From the NCBI GenBank assembly GCA_963665165.1, contig OY761989.1:496001-560000 (forward strand): DNA of 64,000 nt, read 5' to 3'. Below the pieces are notes generated by a model, which saw nothing but the letters and a program-made list of their open reading frames with translations, was not told where the DNA came from and did no database searches. A program made the position numbers and the translations under genes. Source of the DNA: G963663315 sp963665165 (GTDB taxonomy: Bacteria; Pseudomonadota; Gammaproteobacteria; Arenicellales; Poriferihabitantaceae). Shown piece by piece: positions 42,605 to 50,901 of the stretch; positions within the stretch are counted from its first letter, which is position 1; each line of letters begins with the position of its first letter.

Positions 42605-44665
42605 TCAATTCATATCCAGCGCCTTTTTCCGCTCATTCGCCCAGGTCCGTATGATCTGGTCAACCGCAAGACCCATAAAGGCGACGCACAACCCCAAAGT
42701 CAGCCCGATTCCGGTGCCCTGTGGATCCGAAATGGCTTTCAGAATCAGCTGCCCAAGATCCGTGGTGCCGATAAAGGCTCCGATGATCACCATGAACAAT
42801 GCAAAGACCGCGGTCTGGTTTACGCCCAGCATGATGTGCGGAAATGCGAGAGGCAGTTCGATCGAGAGCCATCTCTGGATGCGCGAGACACCCAGCATCG
42901 AGCCGGTATCATGCAGAACCTGCGGGACGCTGCGAAGTCCTTCGACCGTGTACCGTGTCGCCGGGACGGTGGCATAGACTATGGCGGCAATGATCACGGA
43001 GGTATCGGTGATGCCAAACAGCATGATCACCGGGATCAGGTATATGAATGAGGGGAAGGTCTGGAGAAAATCACAGATCAGCAGGACTCCCTTGCTGGCC
43101 ACGGAACTCTGGGCGCACAGGGAGCCGATGATAACGCCGAGAACGGTCGAGACGATCACGGAGAACGAGGCCATATAGGCCGTGATCAGGGCCCGGTCCC
43201 AGTATTCCGACAACGCAATGAAAAGCAGGAACCCGCCAATGATCAACGCCTGTCTGGCGCCTGCCAGAATGTATCCGATGCCCATCATCAGAACAAAGGT
43301 TGCCGCGACGGGCATACGAAGGTACATGTTTTTCATTGGTACCAGTACGGACGTGATCAGGAACTCGTTGAAAGTGTTCAGCGCGTAGAAGAACGTGTCC
43401 CATACCCAATCCACCGCGGCCTGCCACAATGGCGCAGTCGTAATCCCCTTGTTGTGCGGGACGATGTACAGATAATTATAGCCTTCCCTGAAGATGAAAC
43501 TGCCGACCCAGGCCAGCGCCGTACCGACCAGGAAGACAACCAGAGCCAGCAGTGCGTAGCGGTGCCGCTGTACGAATGTCAGATCGGCAAAGTAGTCCGT
43601 CTGCTTGTTGGCCCAGGCCAGGGACATTTTGTCCAGCACAACCGCAATCAGCACGATACAGACCCCGATCTCGATTCCGGTGCCGATTCTAAGGGAATTC
43701 AGCGCGATCATCAGGTTGGAGCCCAAGCCCTGGGCACCGATAAACGAGGCAATTACGGTCATTGCCAGGCATTGCATGACCGTCTGGTTGACGCCGATCA
43801 GGATGTCACGCCTCGCTGTGGGAATCAGCACCCGGAACATCAACTGGAATTTGTTGCACCCGCTCATCATGCCTGAGTCAACCACGTCCGGGCGCACTTT
43901 CTTCAATCCCAGCAGGGTCAACCGGACCATGGGCGGTGTGGCGAACACGATGGTCGCGATTGCGGCGGCATGGTCTCCGACCCCGAACAGCACGATCACT
44001 GGTACCAGGTAGGAATAGTGCGGCATGGTCTGGGCAATGTTGAGGAGCGGATTCAGGGTCTCCTCGATGAACTTGCTTTTGTAGGCCCAGATACCCAGCG
44101 TCAGCCCGAGCACAACCGATACCGGTGCGGCAATCATTACAAATGACAAGGTCTCCATCGAAGGCTTCCATTGTCCAAACACCGCGATGAAGGTCGTGCA
44201 AACCCCGGTCAGTATGGCCAGCCGCATTCCCTGCAGCTTGTACCCCAGGATAATGGCCCAACCGGTAATCACTGTCCAGGGCAGTGCTGGCCAGCGCGCC
44301 CAGGGATTCTCATTGATGAAATCCCAACTGGTAAAAGCGACCAAGGTCTTGTTTCCCCCCAGGAAGATTTCCCGGACAAAATTGATCACGAAAAGAAACA
44401 ATCCGGAGACAGCCCGGGTGAATTCCCGAAACAGGGCTTCTTCTTCATAATCCTCGATGATCGGGTCATATACCTTGATCGGCCACCAGTCGAACATGAG
44501 ATACCGGACCGAGTCGTTGATGATCGCGGGCAGTCGCTCCAGCAATGGCGGCAACCGCCACAGATAATTCGATTCAGCGGGACCGATCAAAAGGCATAGC
44601 AGGAAAAATACCGCCAACAGGACGGCAAACTGAACGACTTTCGAATGCTTGGTCAGGAAAGTCAT
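42605..44665 (-). CDS. proW: Glycine betaine/proline ABC permease, tandem double-length (ProW-like)
   Basis: Membrane permease of 686 aa with two BPD transport domains in tandem. The first core carries 'LGLTLGIWAYKS', 'MPHYSYLVPVIVLFGVGD' and 'RRDILIGVNQTVMQCLAMTVIASFIGAQGLG' (two blocks); the second repeats it with 'FPSFIYLIPVIMLFGITD' and 'PHIMLGVNQTAVFALFMVIIGAFIGTTDLG' (two blocks). Usual ProW is about 350 aa with one core. Start ATG at 44665 is preferred, as the longer frame overlaps proV. It sits 16 bases after proV in transcription order. A natural fusion of two permease copies is the simplest reading. Confidence 0.88.
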   Translation of the reverse strand: MTFLTKHSKVVQFAVLLAVFFLLCLLIGPAESNYLWRLPPLLERLPAIINDSVRYLMFDWWPIKVYDPIIEDYEEEALFREFTRAVSGLFLFVINFVREIFLGGNKTLVAFTSWDFINENPWARWPALPWTVITGWAIILGYKLQGMRLAILTGVCTTFIAVFGQWKPSMETLSFVMIAAPVSVVLGLTLGIWAYKSKFIEETLNPLLNIAQTMPHYSYLVPVIVLFGVGDHAAAIATIVFATPPMVRLTLLGLKKVRPDVVDSGMMSGCNKFQLMFRVLIPTARRDILIGVNQTVMQCLAMTVIASFIGAQGLGSNLMIALNSLRIGTGIEIGVCIVLIAVVLDKMSLAWANKQTDYFADLTFVQRHRYALLALVVFLVGTALAWVGSFIFREGYNYLYIVPHNKGITTAPLWQAAVDWVWDTFFYALNTFNEFLITSVLVPMKNMYLRMPVAATFVLMMGIGYILAGARQALIIGGFLLFIALSEYWDRALITAYMASFSVIVSTVLGVIIGSLCAQSSVASKGVLLICDFLQTFPSFIYLIPVIMLFGITDTSVIIAAIVYATVPATRYTVEGLRSVPQVLHDTGSMLGVSRIQRWLSIELPLAFPHIMLGVNQTAVFALFMVIIGAFIGTTDLGQLILKAISDPQGTGIGLTLGLCVAFMGLAVDQIIRTWANERKKALDMN

Positions 44666-44681
44666 TGTACGGTAATCAGCG

Positions 44682-45746
44682 CTATTCCGGTTTACCGGAT
44701 TTTCCTCCGAACAACACCTTGAGGACGTGGGAGGCATGCAGGATGCCTACCACTTCTCCATCCGAATTCACGACCGCCACCGGTTTTTCCTGTCCGAGAA
44801 TATTCTCCGCGACCGATTCGATCACGGCATCCACGGGGACTTTCAGATCACCGCATACTTCCGTGTCGGATACCGGGTCCATTACGGATTTCACCCGCAG
44901 CACCTTTTCCCGCGGCACATCCTCCGTGAACTTGCGTACATATTCGGTCGCCGGATTCAGTACGATACTGGAAGGCGTGTCCAGTTGTTCAACCACTCCA
45001 TCCTTCATGATGGCTATGCGGTCGGCGAGACGCAGGGCTTCGTCAAAATCATGCGTGACAAACAGAATGGTCTTGCCCAAAACCCCCTGCAAACGCAGGA
45101 ATTCATCCTGCATTTCCTTGCGGATCAGTGGGTCCAGCGCGGAGAACGGTTCATCCAGAAACCAGATATCTGGCTCGACAGCCAGGGAACGCGCGATCCC
45201 CACCCGTTGCTGCTGGCCGCCGGACAATTCCCGGGGGAAATAATTCTCACGTCTCTCCAGGCCAACCAGGTGGACCATTTCCATGGCCCTCTGGACACTA
45301 TCCCGTGTACTGATTCCTTTCACCTGCAATGGAAACGCGATATTCTCCAGAACGGTCTTGTGCGGCAGCAGTCCGAAATTCTGGAAGACCATGCCCATGC
45401 GGTTTCGCCGCAACTCGACGAGTTGCTTGTGATTCATGGTCAGGATATCCTGCCCCTCGATGAAAATCTGCCCGGAAGTGGCGTCCGTCAATCTCGATAT
45501 GCAGCGGAGCAAGGTGGATTTTCCAGAGCCGGACAAGCCCATGATCACCAGGATTTCCCCCTTGAACACATCGAAGGAGACATTATTGACACCCACGATC
45601 AGTCCCGCCTCCATGAACCGCTTGGCGTCTACGACGCCACCCGATTCCCGGAGCATATTCCCGGCGTTATTGCCGAATATCTTGTAGACAGATTCGCACC
45701 GGATGATGGCCTGCCGTTTCCCGGCCGGTTCTTCTTCTGATGACAT
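44682..45746 (-). CDS. proV: Glycine betaine ABC transporter ATPase with CBS domains (ProV)
   Basis: ATPase of the ProU/OpuA group, 354 aa. Walker A 'GLSGSGKST', signature 'LSGGQQQRVGIARSLA', Walker B 'IWFLDEPFSALDP', and a C-terminal pair of CBS-like domains ('VPVDAVIESVAENILGQEKPVAVVNSDGEVVGI', two blocks) used as an osmotic/ionic sensor in this family. N-terminal 'CESVYKIFGNNAG' is typical. Start at 45746 taken because it begins the charged 'MSSEEEP' region. It lies 160 bases after proX, with a hairpin between. Confidence 0.92.
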   Translation of the reverse strand: MSSEEEPAGKRQAIIRCESVYKIFGNNAGNMLRESGGVVDAKRFMEAGLIVGVNNVSFDVFKGEILVIMGLSGSGKSTLLRCISRLTDATSGQIFIEGQDILTMNHKQLVELRRNRMGMVFQNFGLLPHKTVLENIAFPLQVKGISTRDSVQRAMEMVHLVGLERRENYFPRELSGGQQQRVGIARSLAVEPDIWFLDEPFSALDPLIRKEMQDEFLRLQGVLGKTILFVTHDFDEALRLADRIAIMKDGVVEQLDTPSSIVLNPATEYVRKFTEDVPREKVLRVKSVMDPVSDTEVCGDLKVPVDAVIESVAENILGQEKPVAVVNSDGEVVGILHASHVLKVLFGGKSGKPE

Positions 45747-45828
45747 GTTCGAAATTATGGCTTCCCCAAGGTGATATGGGTAGCGTACCCTATTTCCTGT
45801 CCGATTTGTTAAATCCAGACCCAAAAAC

Positions 45829-45858
45829 GGATTCCCCCTGCAATTAAAGAGGGAATCC
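45829..45858 (-). terminator. Hairpin with T run after proX
   Basis: Inverted repeat of GGATTCCC and GGGAATCC with a 14-base loop, in the minus-strand direction followed after two bases by five T. It lies 48 bases downstream of the proX stop and 82 bases upstream of the proV start. Partial terminator or attenuator that would favour proX transcript. Confidence 0.6.
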
Positions 45859-45905
45859 GCGGGATTGGTTTGAAGTCCCCGCAGTTTACGGGAGGACTGC
45901 CGGCG

Positions 45906-46883
45906 TCAATTGCTCGCGCCGAGTATGGATACGGTCCAGGGCTTCCAGACATCTTCATGGTCCGCCAGCCACTTGACGGCCGCGTCTGCATGGGTCATGC
46001 CATCGACATCGACCAGCGCGGCCATCGAACCGATTTGCGGGGTGGTGAACGACAATTTGGAGAATGCCGTGTACGCTCGCGGGTGTGATTTCGGGAACCG
46101 GTAGTTGGCGCCTTTTTTCAGCCAGCCTACCGGAGATCCGCAGCCGGTTGTGCTCAGGTCGCCGCCATCCGCGATCCGGCAACCGTCATAGTACGGCGGG
46201 AATTCGATGAAGGTAAATCCGGCGGCGTCCGTGAAGTTGGGCGTCCAGTTGAAGATGATGGTTCCGCGGCCCTCTTTTTCGGCGGCCTTGAGTTCCGTCC
46301 AGAGCGCGTCTGCGGCGCCGGCGAACTTCACAACCCAGGTATCATCCAGGCCCAGGCCTTTGAGGCGGTTCGGCATGACATCGCCATGCCAGCTTTGCGG
46401 GCCTTCCAGCCAACGGCCTTTGCCATCGGAATCGGGTGTCGCGAAGTTTTCGTGACAGTCTTTCAGCGCCTCCCAGCTGGGCAGGCCCGGACAAAGATCC
46501 TTTTCGATGACCCAGTTGGGTACTCCCATCTCTTCCAGGGTTTCCGCGGCGTGGGTACCCAGGTCGATCAGTCCGCCTTTCTCCATGGCGCTGTAAAAAG
46601 CGTTCTGCATCGTGGATTGCCAGACTTCGTGTACGATGGTGAGATCACCGGAGCGAACCGCCTCGAAACTGGCCTGATTGTCCACAGGAACATATTCGAC
46701 ATTGTTTCCCATGCTTTCGAATATGCCGCCGATCACATGCGCCATAACGACCTGGCTGGACCAGTTCTTGATCGGAATCTTGATCGGTTCACTGCTGTCC
46801 GCCGCCATGGCCGGACCCGTCGTCAGGAAAAAACAAATGGCCGTCAACAAGGCGGTCAATGGCTTGAATCTTGGTGTTTTCAT
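45906..46883 (-). CDS. proX: Glycine betaine-binding protein (ProX)
   Basis: Periplasmic receptor of 325 aa with a signal peptide (cleaved after 'PAMA'). The OpuAC-type domain shows 'NWSSQVVMAHVIGGI', 'WQSTMQNAFYSAM' and 'FNWTPNFTDAAGFTF' with conserved Trp residues that form the aromatic cage for quaternary ammonium ligands. Start ATG at 46883 has GGAG seven bases upstream; the nine-residue longer frame is not used. First gene of proXVW on the minus strand; osmoprotectant uptake fits a marine or saline setting. Confidence 0.9.
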   Translation of the reverse strand: MKTPRFKPLTALLTAICFFLTTGPAMAADSSEPIKIPIKNWSSQVVMAHVIGGIFESMGNNVEYVPVDNQASFEAVRSGDLTIVHEVWQSTMQNAFYSAMEKGGLIDLGTHAAETLEEMGVPNWVIEKDLCPGLPSWEALKDCHENFATPDSDGKGRWLEGPQSWHGDVMPNRLKGLGLDDTWVVKFAGAADALWTELKAAEKEGRGTIIFNWTPNFTDAAGFTFIEFPPYYDGCRIADGGDLSTTGCGSPVGWLKKGANYRFPKSHPRAYTAFSKLSFTTPQIGSMAALVDVDGMTHADAAVKWLADHEDVWKPWTVSILGASN

Positions 46884-47044
46884 GATGATCTCCGTGGTGT
46901 TTGCAAACAAAAATTTTTTAATGGTTGTTCGAGTAAAATTACAGGGGGCAAAACTATAGCCTGAAATCCTGGTTTAGGAAAGTACCATTTCTGCACCATT
47001 TTTGATCAGGGAAAACGCTTGGCGACCCTGCGCGCTTCCAGCTC

Positions 47045-47728
47045 CTAATCTTCCGGTTTTGCAGCCCCGATGCCTTTGTGGGGTATGAAGATACCGCAAC
47101 CGAACAATCTGCCGGGCCCCAGTCCGTTTTGCTGCAAGCGGATGGATTCGTCGAATTCAAGGTCTGCCAGCATGACGCTTCTGACCGATAACCGGTCTGT
47201 GCGCCTTTGCAGGTAGCGGTGTCGGCCACACAGGATTTTTTGCGGCAGGATGCCCATCCGGTCCAGTTCAATGACCATTCGCTCGATAAACCCGGATTCG
47301 CTTTCCTGTTCTTCAAAAATGACCCGCCGCGCAAACAGGGTGGATGACCTGGCCAGAAGCAACGTGTTTGTCCGGCCTATGGTCATGGCATGTCCGTCGA
47401 TATCGAGTTTCTGGCCGATCATTGTTTTCGCCTGCTCAAGGCGCTGTTTCGGCAAACGCAATCTCAGGCGAAGCCGTTTCGACGCGAAGAACCATTGTCC
47501 GGGACTATCAGGCTGGCGCGTCCAGCCGCTGCCCGATTCAGGGTAGTTGATCAAATGTATTCCGGCCCGGGGTTCATCCTCCAGCCAGGGCAGCCGGTCG
47601 AGCACCGCGTCGGATAATGCGCTTGCATGATCCAGCGGCAGTGTTTTCGCTTCGATACGGAACGAGATATCCTGTATCCGGTCGGGGACTGCCGATTGTG
47701 CCCTGTCCCGGGTTTCGTGCCAGATCAT
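47045..47728 (-). CDS. Stand-alone Cas6/Cmx6-like RNA endonuclease-fold protein
   Basis: A 227-aa protein resembling type I-MYXAN Cas6/Cmx6. An early 'LPLDHASALSDAVLDRLPWL' block carries a candidate catalytic His34, and the end carries the ferredoxin-fold Gly-rich loop 'GLGPGRLFGCGIFIP' (about residues 202-216) preceded by 'ESIRLQQN'. Between them lie 'LRLRLRLPKQ', 'IGRTNTLLLARSSTLFARRVIF' (two blocks), consistent with RAMP folds. GGAGG lies just upstream of the ATG at 47728. No other cas genes and no repeat array are seen in the window, so processing of CRISPR RNA is not implied. It is the last gene of an operon with an unknown helical protein and a dioxygenase. The family call is by pattern recall. 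Confidence 0.68.
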   Translation of the reverse strand: MIWHETRDRAQSAVPDRIQDISFRIEAKTLPLDHASALSDAVLDRLPWLEDEPRAGIHLINYPESGSGWTRQPDSPGQWFFASKRLRLRLRLPKQRLEQAKTMIGQKLDIDGHAMTIGRTNTLLLARSSTLFARRVIFEEQESESGFIERMVIELDRMGILPQKILCGRHRYLQRRTDRLSVRSVMLADLEFDESIRLQQNGLGPGRLFGCGIFIPHKGIGAAKPED

Positions 47729-47748
47729 GGTTACGCCTCCGTCAACGG

Positions 47749-48459
47749 TCAGCCATCGCCCGGCAGTCCGGCCTGAACCTGGTCCCGGTCGAACCACCAC
47801 TGGTCCTGTACCAGCACGTCAATCACATTACGCAGCCGAACCAGAAATTTTTCCGGGTTGTCCAGTTCCATCCTCTTGATCCACCGGTCGAAGGCGGCCT
47901 GGTCATGGGCATCGGCATGGCGGCGGCCAACGGTGGTCAGTAGCTGCATGGCATCGACATACAACCCGGGATCTTCGACCTGCTCCTTGCGCAAATCATG
48001 GACATAGACCGCGGTCGCCGCAGCCACGGCGGCGCCATCGGCATCGTCAGCGGTTTCATCGATCACATGCTGCAGCATGTCGATAGTGATTTTCGGGTTG
48101 ACCGGGAACGTGACCGCGAGCCAGACGCCCTGGCCCAGCGCGGACAGGCTGTCCGCCTGATTGCACTGGAACAGGAGATCGCACAGGTCGATCAACGCCG
48201 GCCAGTCGCGGGCAGTGAAAAGCGGGTCGAATCGGGGCCTTGCCCGTTGCCATGCCCGGTCGCGCTGTCCCAGTTCGAGCAATAGCCAGGCGGCGTCCTT
48301 GTCGAGTTTCGCAATCCATACCGGGTCCGGTTCAGCCGCCGCCCGTTGTTCGTTGAGGCGGGTTTCGAGCACGGCCAGCCGGTCCCTGAGGGCGGCGATC
48401 GAGACGACCGCGTCCGCGCCGGTTTCAGCGCCGAAGTCAAATCTGGTTTTGGGCGGCAT
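47749..48459 (-). CDS. Helical protein of unknown function in the Cas6-like operon
   Basis: A 236-aa soluble protein, mostly alpha-helical with an N-terminal coiled-coil-like stretch ('ALRDRLAVLETRLNEQRAAA') and TPR-like helices in the middle ('DPVWIAKLDKDAAWLLLELGQRDRAW', two blocks). No catalytic motif or membrane segment. ATG at 48459 overlaps the end of the dioxygenase gene by 23 bases; the longer frame upstream is discarded. It is 20 bases upstream of the Cas6-like gene. Function unknown. Confidence 0.62.
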   Translation of the reverse strand: MPPKTRFDFGAETGADAVVSIAALRDRLAVLETRLNEQRAAAEPDPVWIAKLDKDAAWLLLELGQRDRAWQRARPRFDPLFTARDWPALIDLCDLLFQCNQADSLSALGQGVWLAVTFPVNPKITIDMLQHVIDETADDADGAAVAAATAVYVHDLRKEQVEDPGLYVDAMQLLTTVGRRHADAHDQAAFDRWIKRMELDNPEKFLVRLRNVIDVLVQDQWWFDRDQVQAGLPGDG

Positions 48460-49387
48460 TGCGGTTATCGAAGCGATCAGGGATTGTCGGGGACTGCGTG
48501 TCGACCCGGTCCAGGTACCGGACACGATAAAGCAGCCGGTTTTGTCGTTCACATTGACTGAACGACGCTCTGTTGTGCAGGATATTATTGCAGATCAGCC
48601 CCTGGCCGGGGGACAGGGTATGTCTGATGACGTATCCGGAATTATCCAGCAAATCGGTCAACGCCGCCCGCGCCTCACTGAGAACCGGATCCGGGCGCCA
48701 CTGTACAGACCGGGTACGGGCAGTATACCGCATCCATAGCCGACCGCTGGCCGTGACCGCAAAAACCGGGCCGGTGACGCTTTCGCGAATGCTCCGGTCG
48801 TCGGTTCGATTGGCTGGAATGGTCATCGCCTCGGGGTGCATCAGCGCCGCAATATAATCCGGATTTCGGTCCCGCAGCTGGAGGTAGGCGATTTCTTGGT
48901 CCAGTAACCGATTCTCTCCGCCGCTGGGCGCTGATTCGATGCAGTGCAGAATAAATGACTGAATCCGGCCGCCTGTGTCGTCGCCGTTTCCGTCAGACTG
49001 GTAATAGCCATCCGTGTGCCAGTTCAGGGATCGGTCGGTATAGGGAATGAATTTTTGCTGCCGGTGGTCTTGGCTTACCCGGACTTCACTGACACCCAGA
49101 TCATCCGCATAGATATTGGAGACGACACGCCGCAATCCCATGCAGGCGCCAAGTTCCAGTATGCGGCTTCGGGTCATCGCGGCTTCACTATGGTAAAAGC
49201 AGAGATTATTGCCGTCACAGGACGCTTGCAATGACTGACGCTCTTCGGCTGAAAGGTTGCCGGGGTCTGCGATCCGGGTCATCAGCGCCGACGCATCGGT
49301 CATGTGGCGGGCAAGTTTCCGGTCCCGCCAGCGCTGGTAAGCGTCCTGGTCGCCAAGGTCGAACGGGGTGCGTCGCTGCCGCGGCAT
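48437..49387 (-). CDS. TauD/TfdA-family Fe(II)/2-oxoglutarate dioxygenase
   Basis: A 316-aa dioxygenase. The iron facial triad is visible as 'LNWHTDGYYQ' (HxD) and a later 'NNILHNRASF' His; the 2-oxoglutarate Arg follows in 'RLLYRVRYLD'. The substrate is unknown; TauD and TfdA act on taurine or aryloxyalkanoates but the family is broad, and an N-terminal 'QASCDGNNLCFYHSEA' region is unusual. It stands between a DUF924 gene (17 bases upstream in transcription) and the helical unknown gene, in a four-gene operon. Confidence 0.75.
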   Translation of the reverse strand: MPRQRRTPFDLGDQDAYQRWRDRKLARHMTDASALMTRIADPGNLSAEERQSLQASCDGNNLCFYHSEAAMTRSRILELGACMGLRRVVSNIYADDLGVSEVRVSQDHRQQKFIPYTDRSLNWHTDGYYQSDGNGDDTGGRIQSFILHCIESAPSGGENRLLDQEIAYLQLRDRNPDYIAALMHPEAMTIPANRTDDRSIRESVTGPVFAVTASGRLWMRYTARTRSVQWRPDPVLSEARAALTDLLDNSGYVIRHTLSPGQGLICNNILHNRASFSQCERQNRLLYRVRYLDRVDTQSPTIPDRFDNRNAAQNQI

Positions 49388-49403
49388 GTCCGCTCCTGAA
49401 CTA

Positions 49404-50033
49404 TCAAAAAGAAGAACCGGGCTGACTCAGGAAAGCCAGCTCCTCGGCGGTGGATTCCCGGCCCAGGATCCGATTGCGATGCGGATAACGCCCGAACCGG
49501 TCGATAATCTCGAAATGCCGGTAGGCGAATCGATAGTATTCATCGAACATGTCCCGCTCGTCCGGTTCCACCGACTTGCGCAGGTTGTCGTACAGCATCA
49601 CTGATTTATCCTGCATGGCGATGTCCTCACTGTGTTCGAACGGCAGCCAGGCAAACAGCCGATAGATGGGCGGCAGTGTCTGGTCCCAGGCTTTGTCAAC
49701 CATTTCAATCGCCAGGCGGAGCGCGACCTGATCGAAGGCAAAGGAACGGGCGGTACCCCGGTACATGTTTCGCGGAAACTGGTCGAGGCAGATGATCGAG
49801 GCCAGAAGCCCACGGGCGGAACGTTGCATTTCCGGCTTTTCACCCCGGTATACCGCGTTCGAAATACTTTCAAACCGCTCCTTGATCTGCTGGTCCGCCT
49901 GGTCGTTTTTCGACCACCACAGTGATTTTTTGTGGTCGTTGATTTCCCGGTTTGAAGTGTGGCCGCCAAACCAGAATTCGAGGATGCTGTCTGTTGTTTC
50001 CATCGTCTCCGTCACGGGTTGCATTTTCTTCAA
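49404..50033 (-). CDS. DUF924-family protein
   Basis: A 209-aa helical protein of the DUF924 (TPR-like) family, recognisable from 'ILEFWFGG', 'LWWSKNDQADQQIKERF' and 'LASIICLDQFPRNMYRGTA' (blocks) and a C-terminal 'FAYRHFEIIDRFGRYPHRN' (blocks). Function of the family is unknown. First gene of the four-gene minus-strand operon DUF924, TauD-like, helical unknown, Cas6-like. The N-terminal Met could be the one at 50033 or the internal one preceding 'ETTDS'. Confidence 0.8.
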   Translation of the reverse strand: MKKMQPVTETMETTDSILEFWFGGHTSNREINDHKKSLWWSKNDQADQQIKERFESISNAVYRGEKPEMQRSARGLLASIICLDQFPRNMYRGTARSFAFDQVALRLAIEMVDKAWDQTLPPIYRLFAWLPFEHSEDIAMQDKSVMLYDNLRKSVEPDERDMFDEYYRFAYRHFEIIDRFGRYPHRNRILGRESTAEELAFLSQPGSSF

Positions 50034-50174
50034 GGGGTGCTTAGTTTAAACTCAATCGGGAGGCCGGTCCAATAGCCGCTATTATTTTGGGTGTTGGTGG
50101 GAAAAATTGGCAAAAAGAGCGGAGCAGATTATACTGTCAGATAGGGGAATCTGTTTGTCCTCCAGAGAGCAAAA

Positions 50175-50437
50175 ATGCCAATGATCAAAAAAACATATCC
50201 GCTACCGATCAGCAAGACAACTGGATCAAGGCGCAGGTCAAAACCGGACATTATGGCGATGAAAGCGAAGTTGTCCGCGAATTGATCCGCGAGCGGCAAA
50301 TTCGGGAGCAGGAAGCCTTCGCCGGAATTGCCGCTATTCGAGCCGCCCTGATTGAGGGAGAACAAAGCGGTTTCAGCGACCGCAGTGTCGATGAAATCTG
50401 GAAGGAGGCGAGAGGCGACAAGATAAAACGTGCCTGA
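50175..50437 (+). pseudogene. parD: ParD-like antitoxin, frameshifted near start
   Basis: The downstream frame encodes a ParD-type antitoxin: 'ISATDQQDNWIKAQVKTGHYGDESEVVREL' (two blocks) and 'AIRAALIEGEQSGFS'. The only sensible ATG (50175) is out of frame: reading M-P from it requires one inserted base at about 50178-50183 to reach 'NDQKNISAT'. In the existing frame only a distant TTG at 50087 would serve. Either a one-base deletion in the consensus or a real inactivation. Followed by parE with an eight-base overlap. Confidence 0.65.
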
Positions 50438-50689
50438 ATATCGTCTTACGGGAGCCGCTGAGGACGATTTGATCAGGATTGCTCAAAATGGCATGAGCAT
50501 TTCGGCGTCGCTCAATCCGATTGTTACCGACTGAAAGCCCGATTTTTGGAATTGGCAGCCTGTCCAATGCGATACTCCGCAGTTGATCATATTCGCAATG
50601 GCTACAGGCGCACGGTGTGCGGTTCGCGTTCGGCTTGTTATTGCATTGCACCCGGTGAAATTGTCATTGTGCGGATTTTGCGTGGCTAG
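50430..50689 (+). pseudogene. parE: ParE-like toxin, single-base frameshift
   Basis: GTG start inside parD gives 'PEYRLTGAAEDDLIRIAQNG', the N-terminus of a RelE/ParE toxin; the frame then stops early. Shifting by one base at about 50490 continues as 'HEHFGVAQSDCYRLKARFLELAA' (two blocks), 'MRYSAVDHIRNGYRR' and 'GEIVIVRILRG', the standard ParE C-terminus, ending at TAG 50689. So one base is missing in the sequence. The restored protein would be about 86 aa. Confidence 0.75.
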
Positions 50690-50728
50690 GACTCCGGAAC
50701 CGCCTTGATTTAGTTTACAAAGTAGATT

Positions 50729-50887
50729 CTACTCGACTTCTTTCATGGACGGTCTGCCCTTTCGACCCACACTTAATTTGAATTTCCGTTCAAGGTCATG
50801 CTTGGCGGGCTTCTTCGGTCGTTTGTGTTCGATAGGTCCCATCCGCAGTAAAGCATTGACTGCCTGATCGAGCTTCTTCTGGTTCAT
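50729..50887 (-). CDS. Small basic protein downstream of HNH endonuclease
   Basis: A 52-aa Lys/Arg-rich frame (MNQKKLDQAVNALLRMG start, ending in VGRKGRPSMKEVE), starting 15 bases after the HNH gene stop on the same strand and preceded by a GGAAG sequence. It may be a small DNA-binding or control protein, or spurious; its position at the end of the R-M operon and coherent composition argue for a gene. Confidence 0.45.
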   Translation of the reverse strand: MNQKKLDQAVNALLRMGPIEHKRPKKPAKHDLERKFKLSVGRKGRPSMKEVE

Positions 50888-50901
50888 AGTGTCTTCCGTT
50901 C

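Noticed and set aside
47045..47728. A CRISPR-Cas system implied by the Cas6-like gene
   Set aside because: No other cas gene and no regularly spaced repeat array can be seen anywhere in the window.
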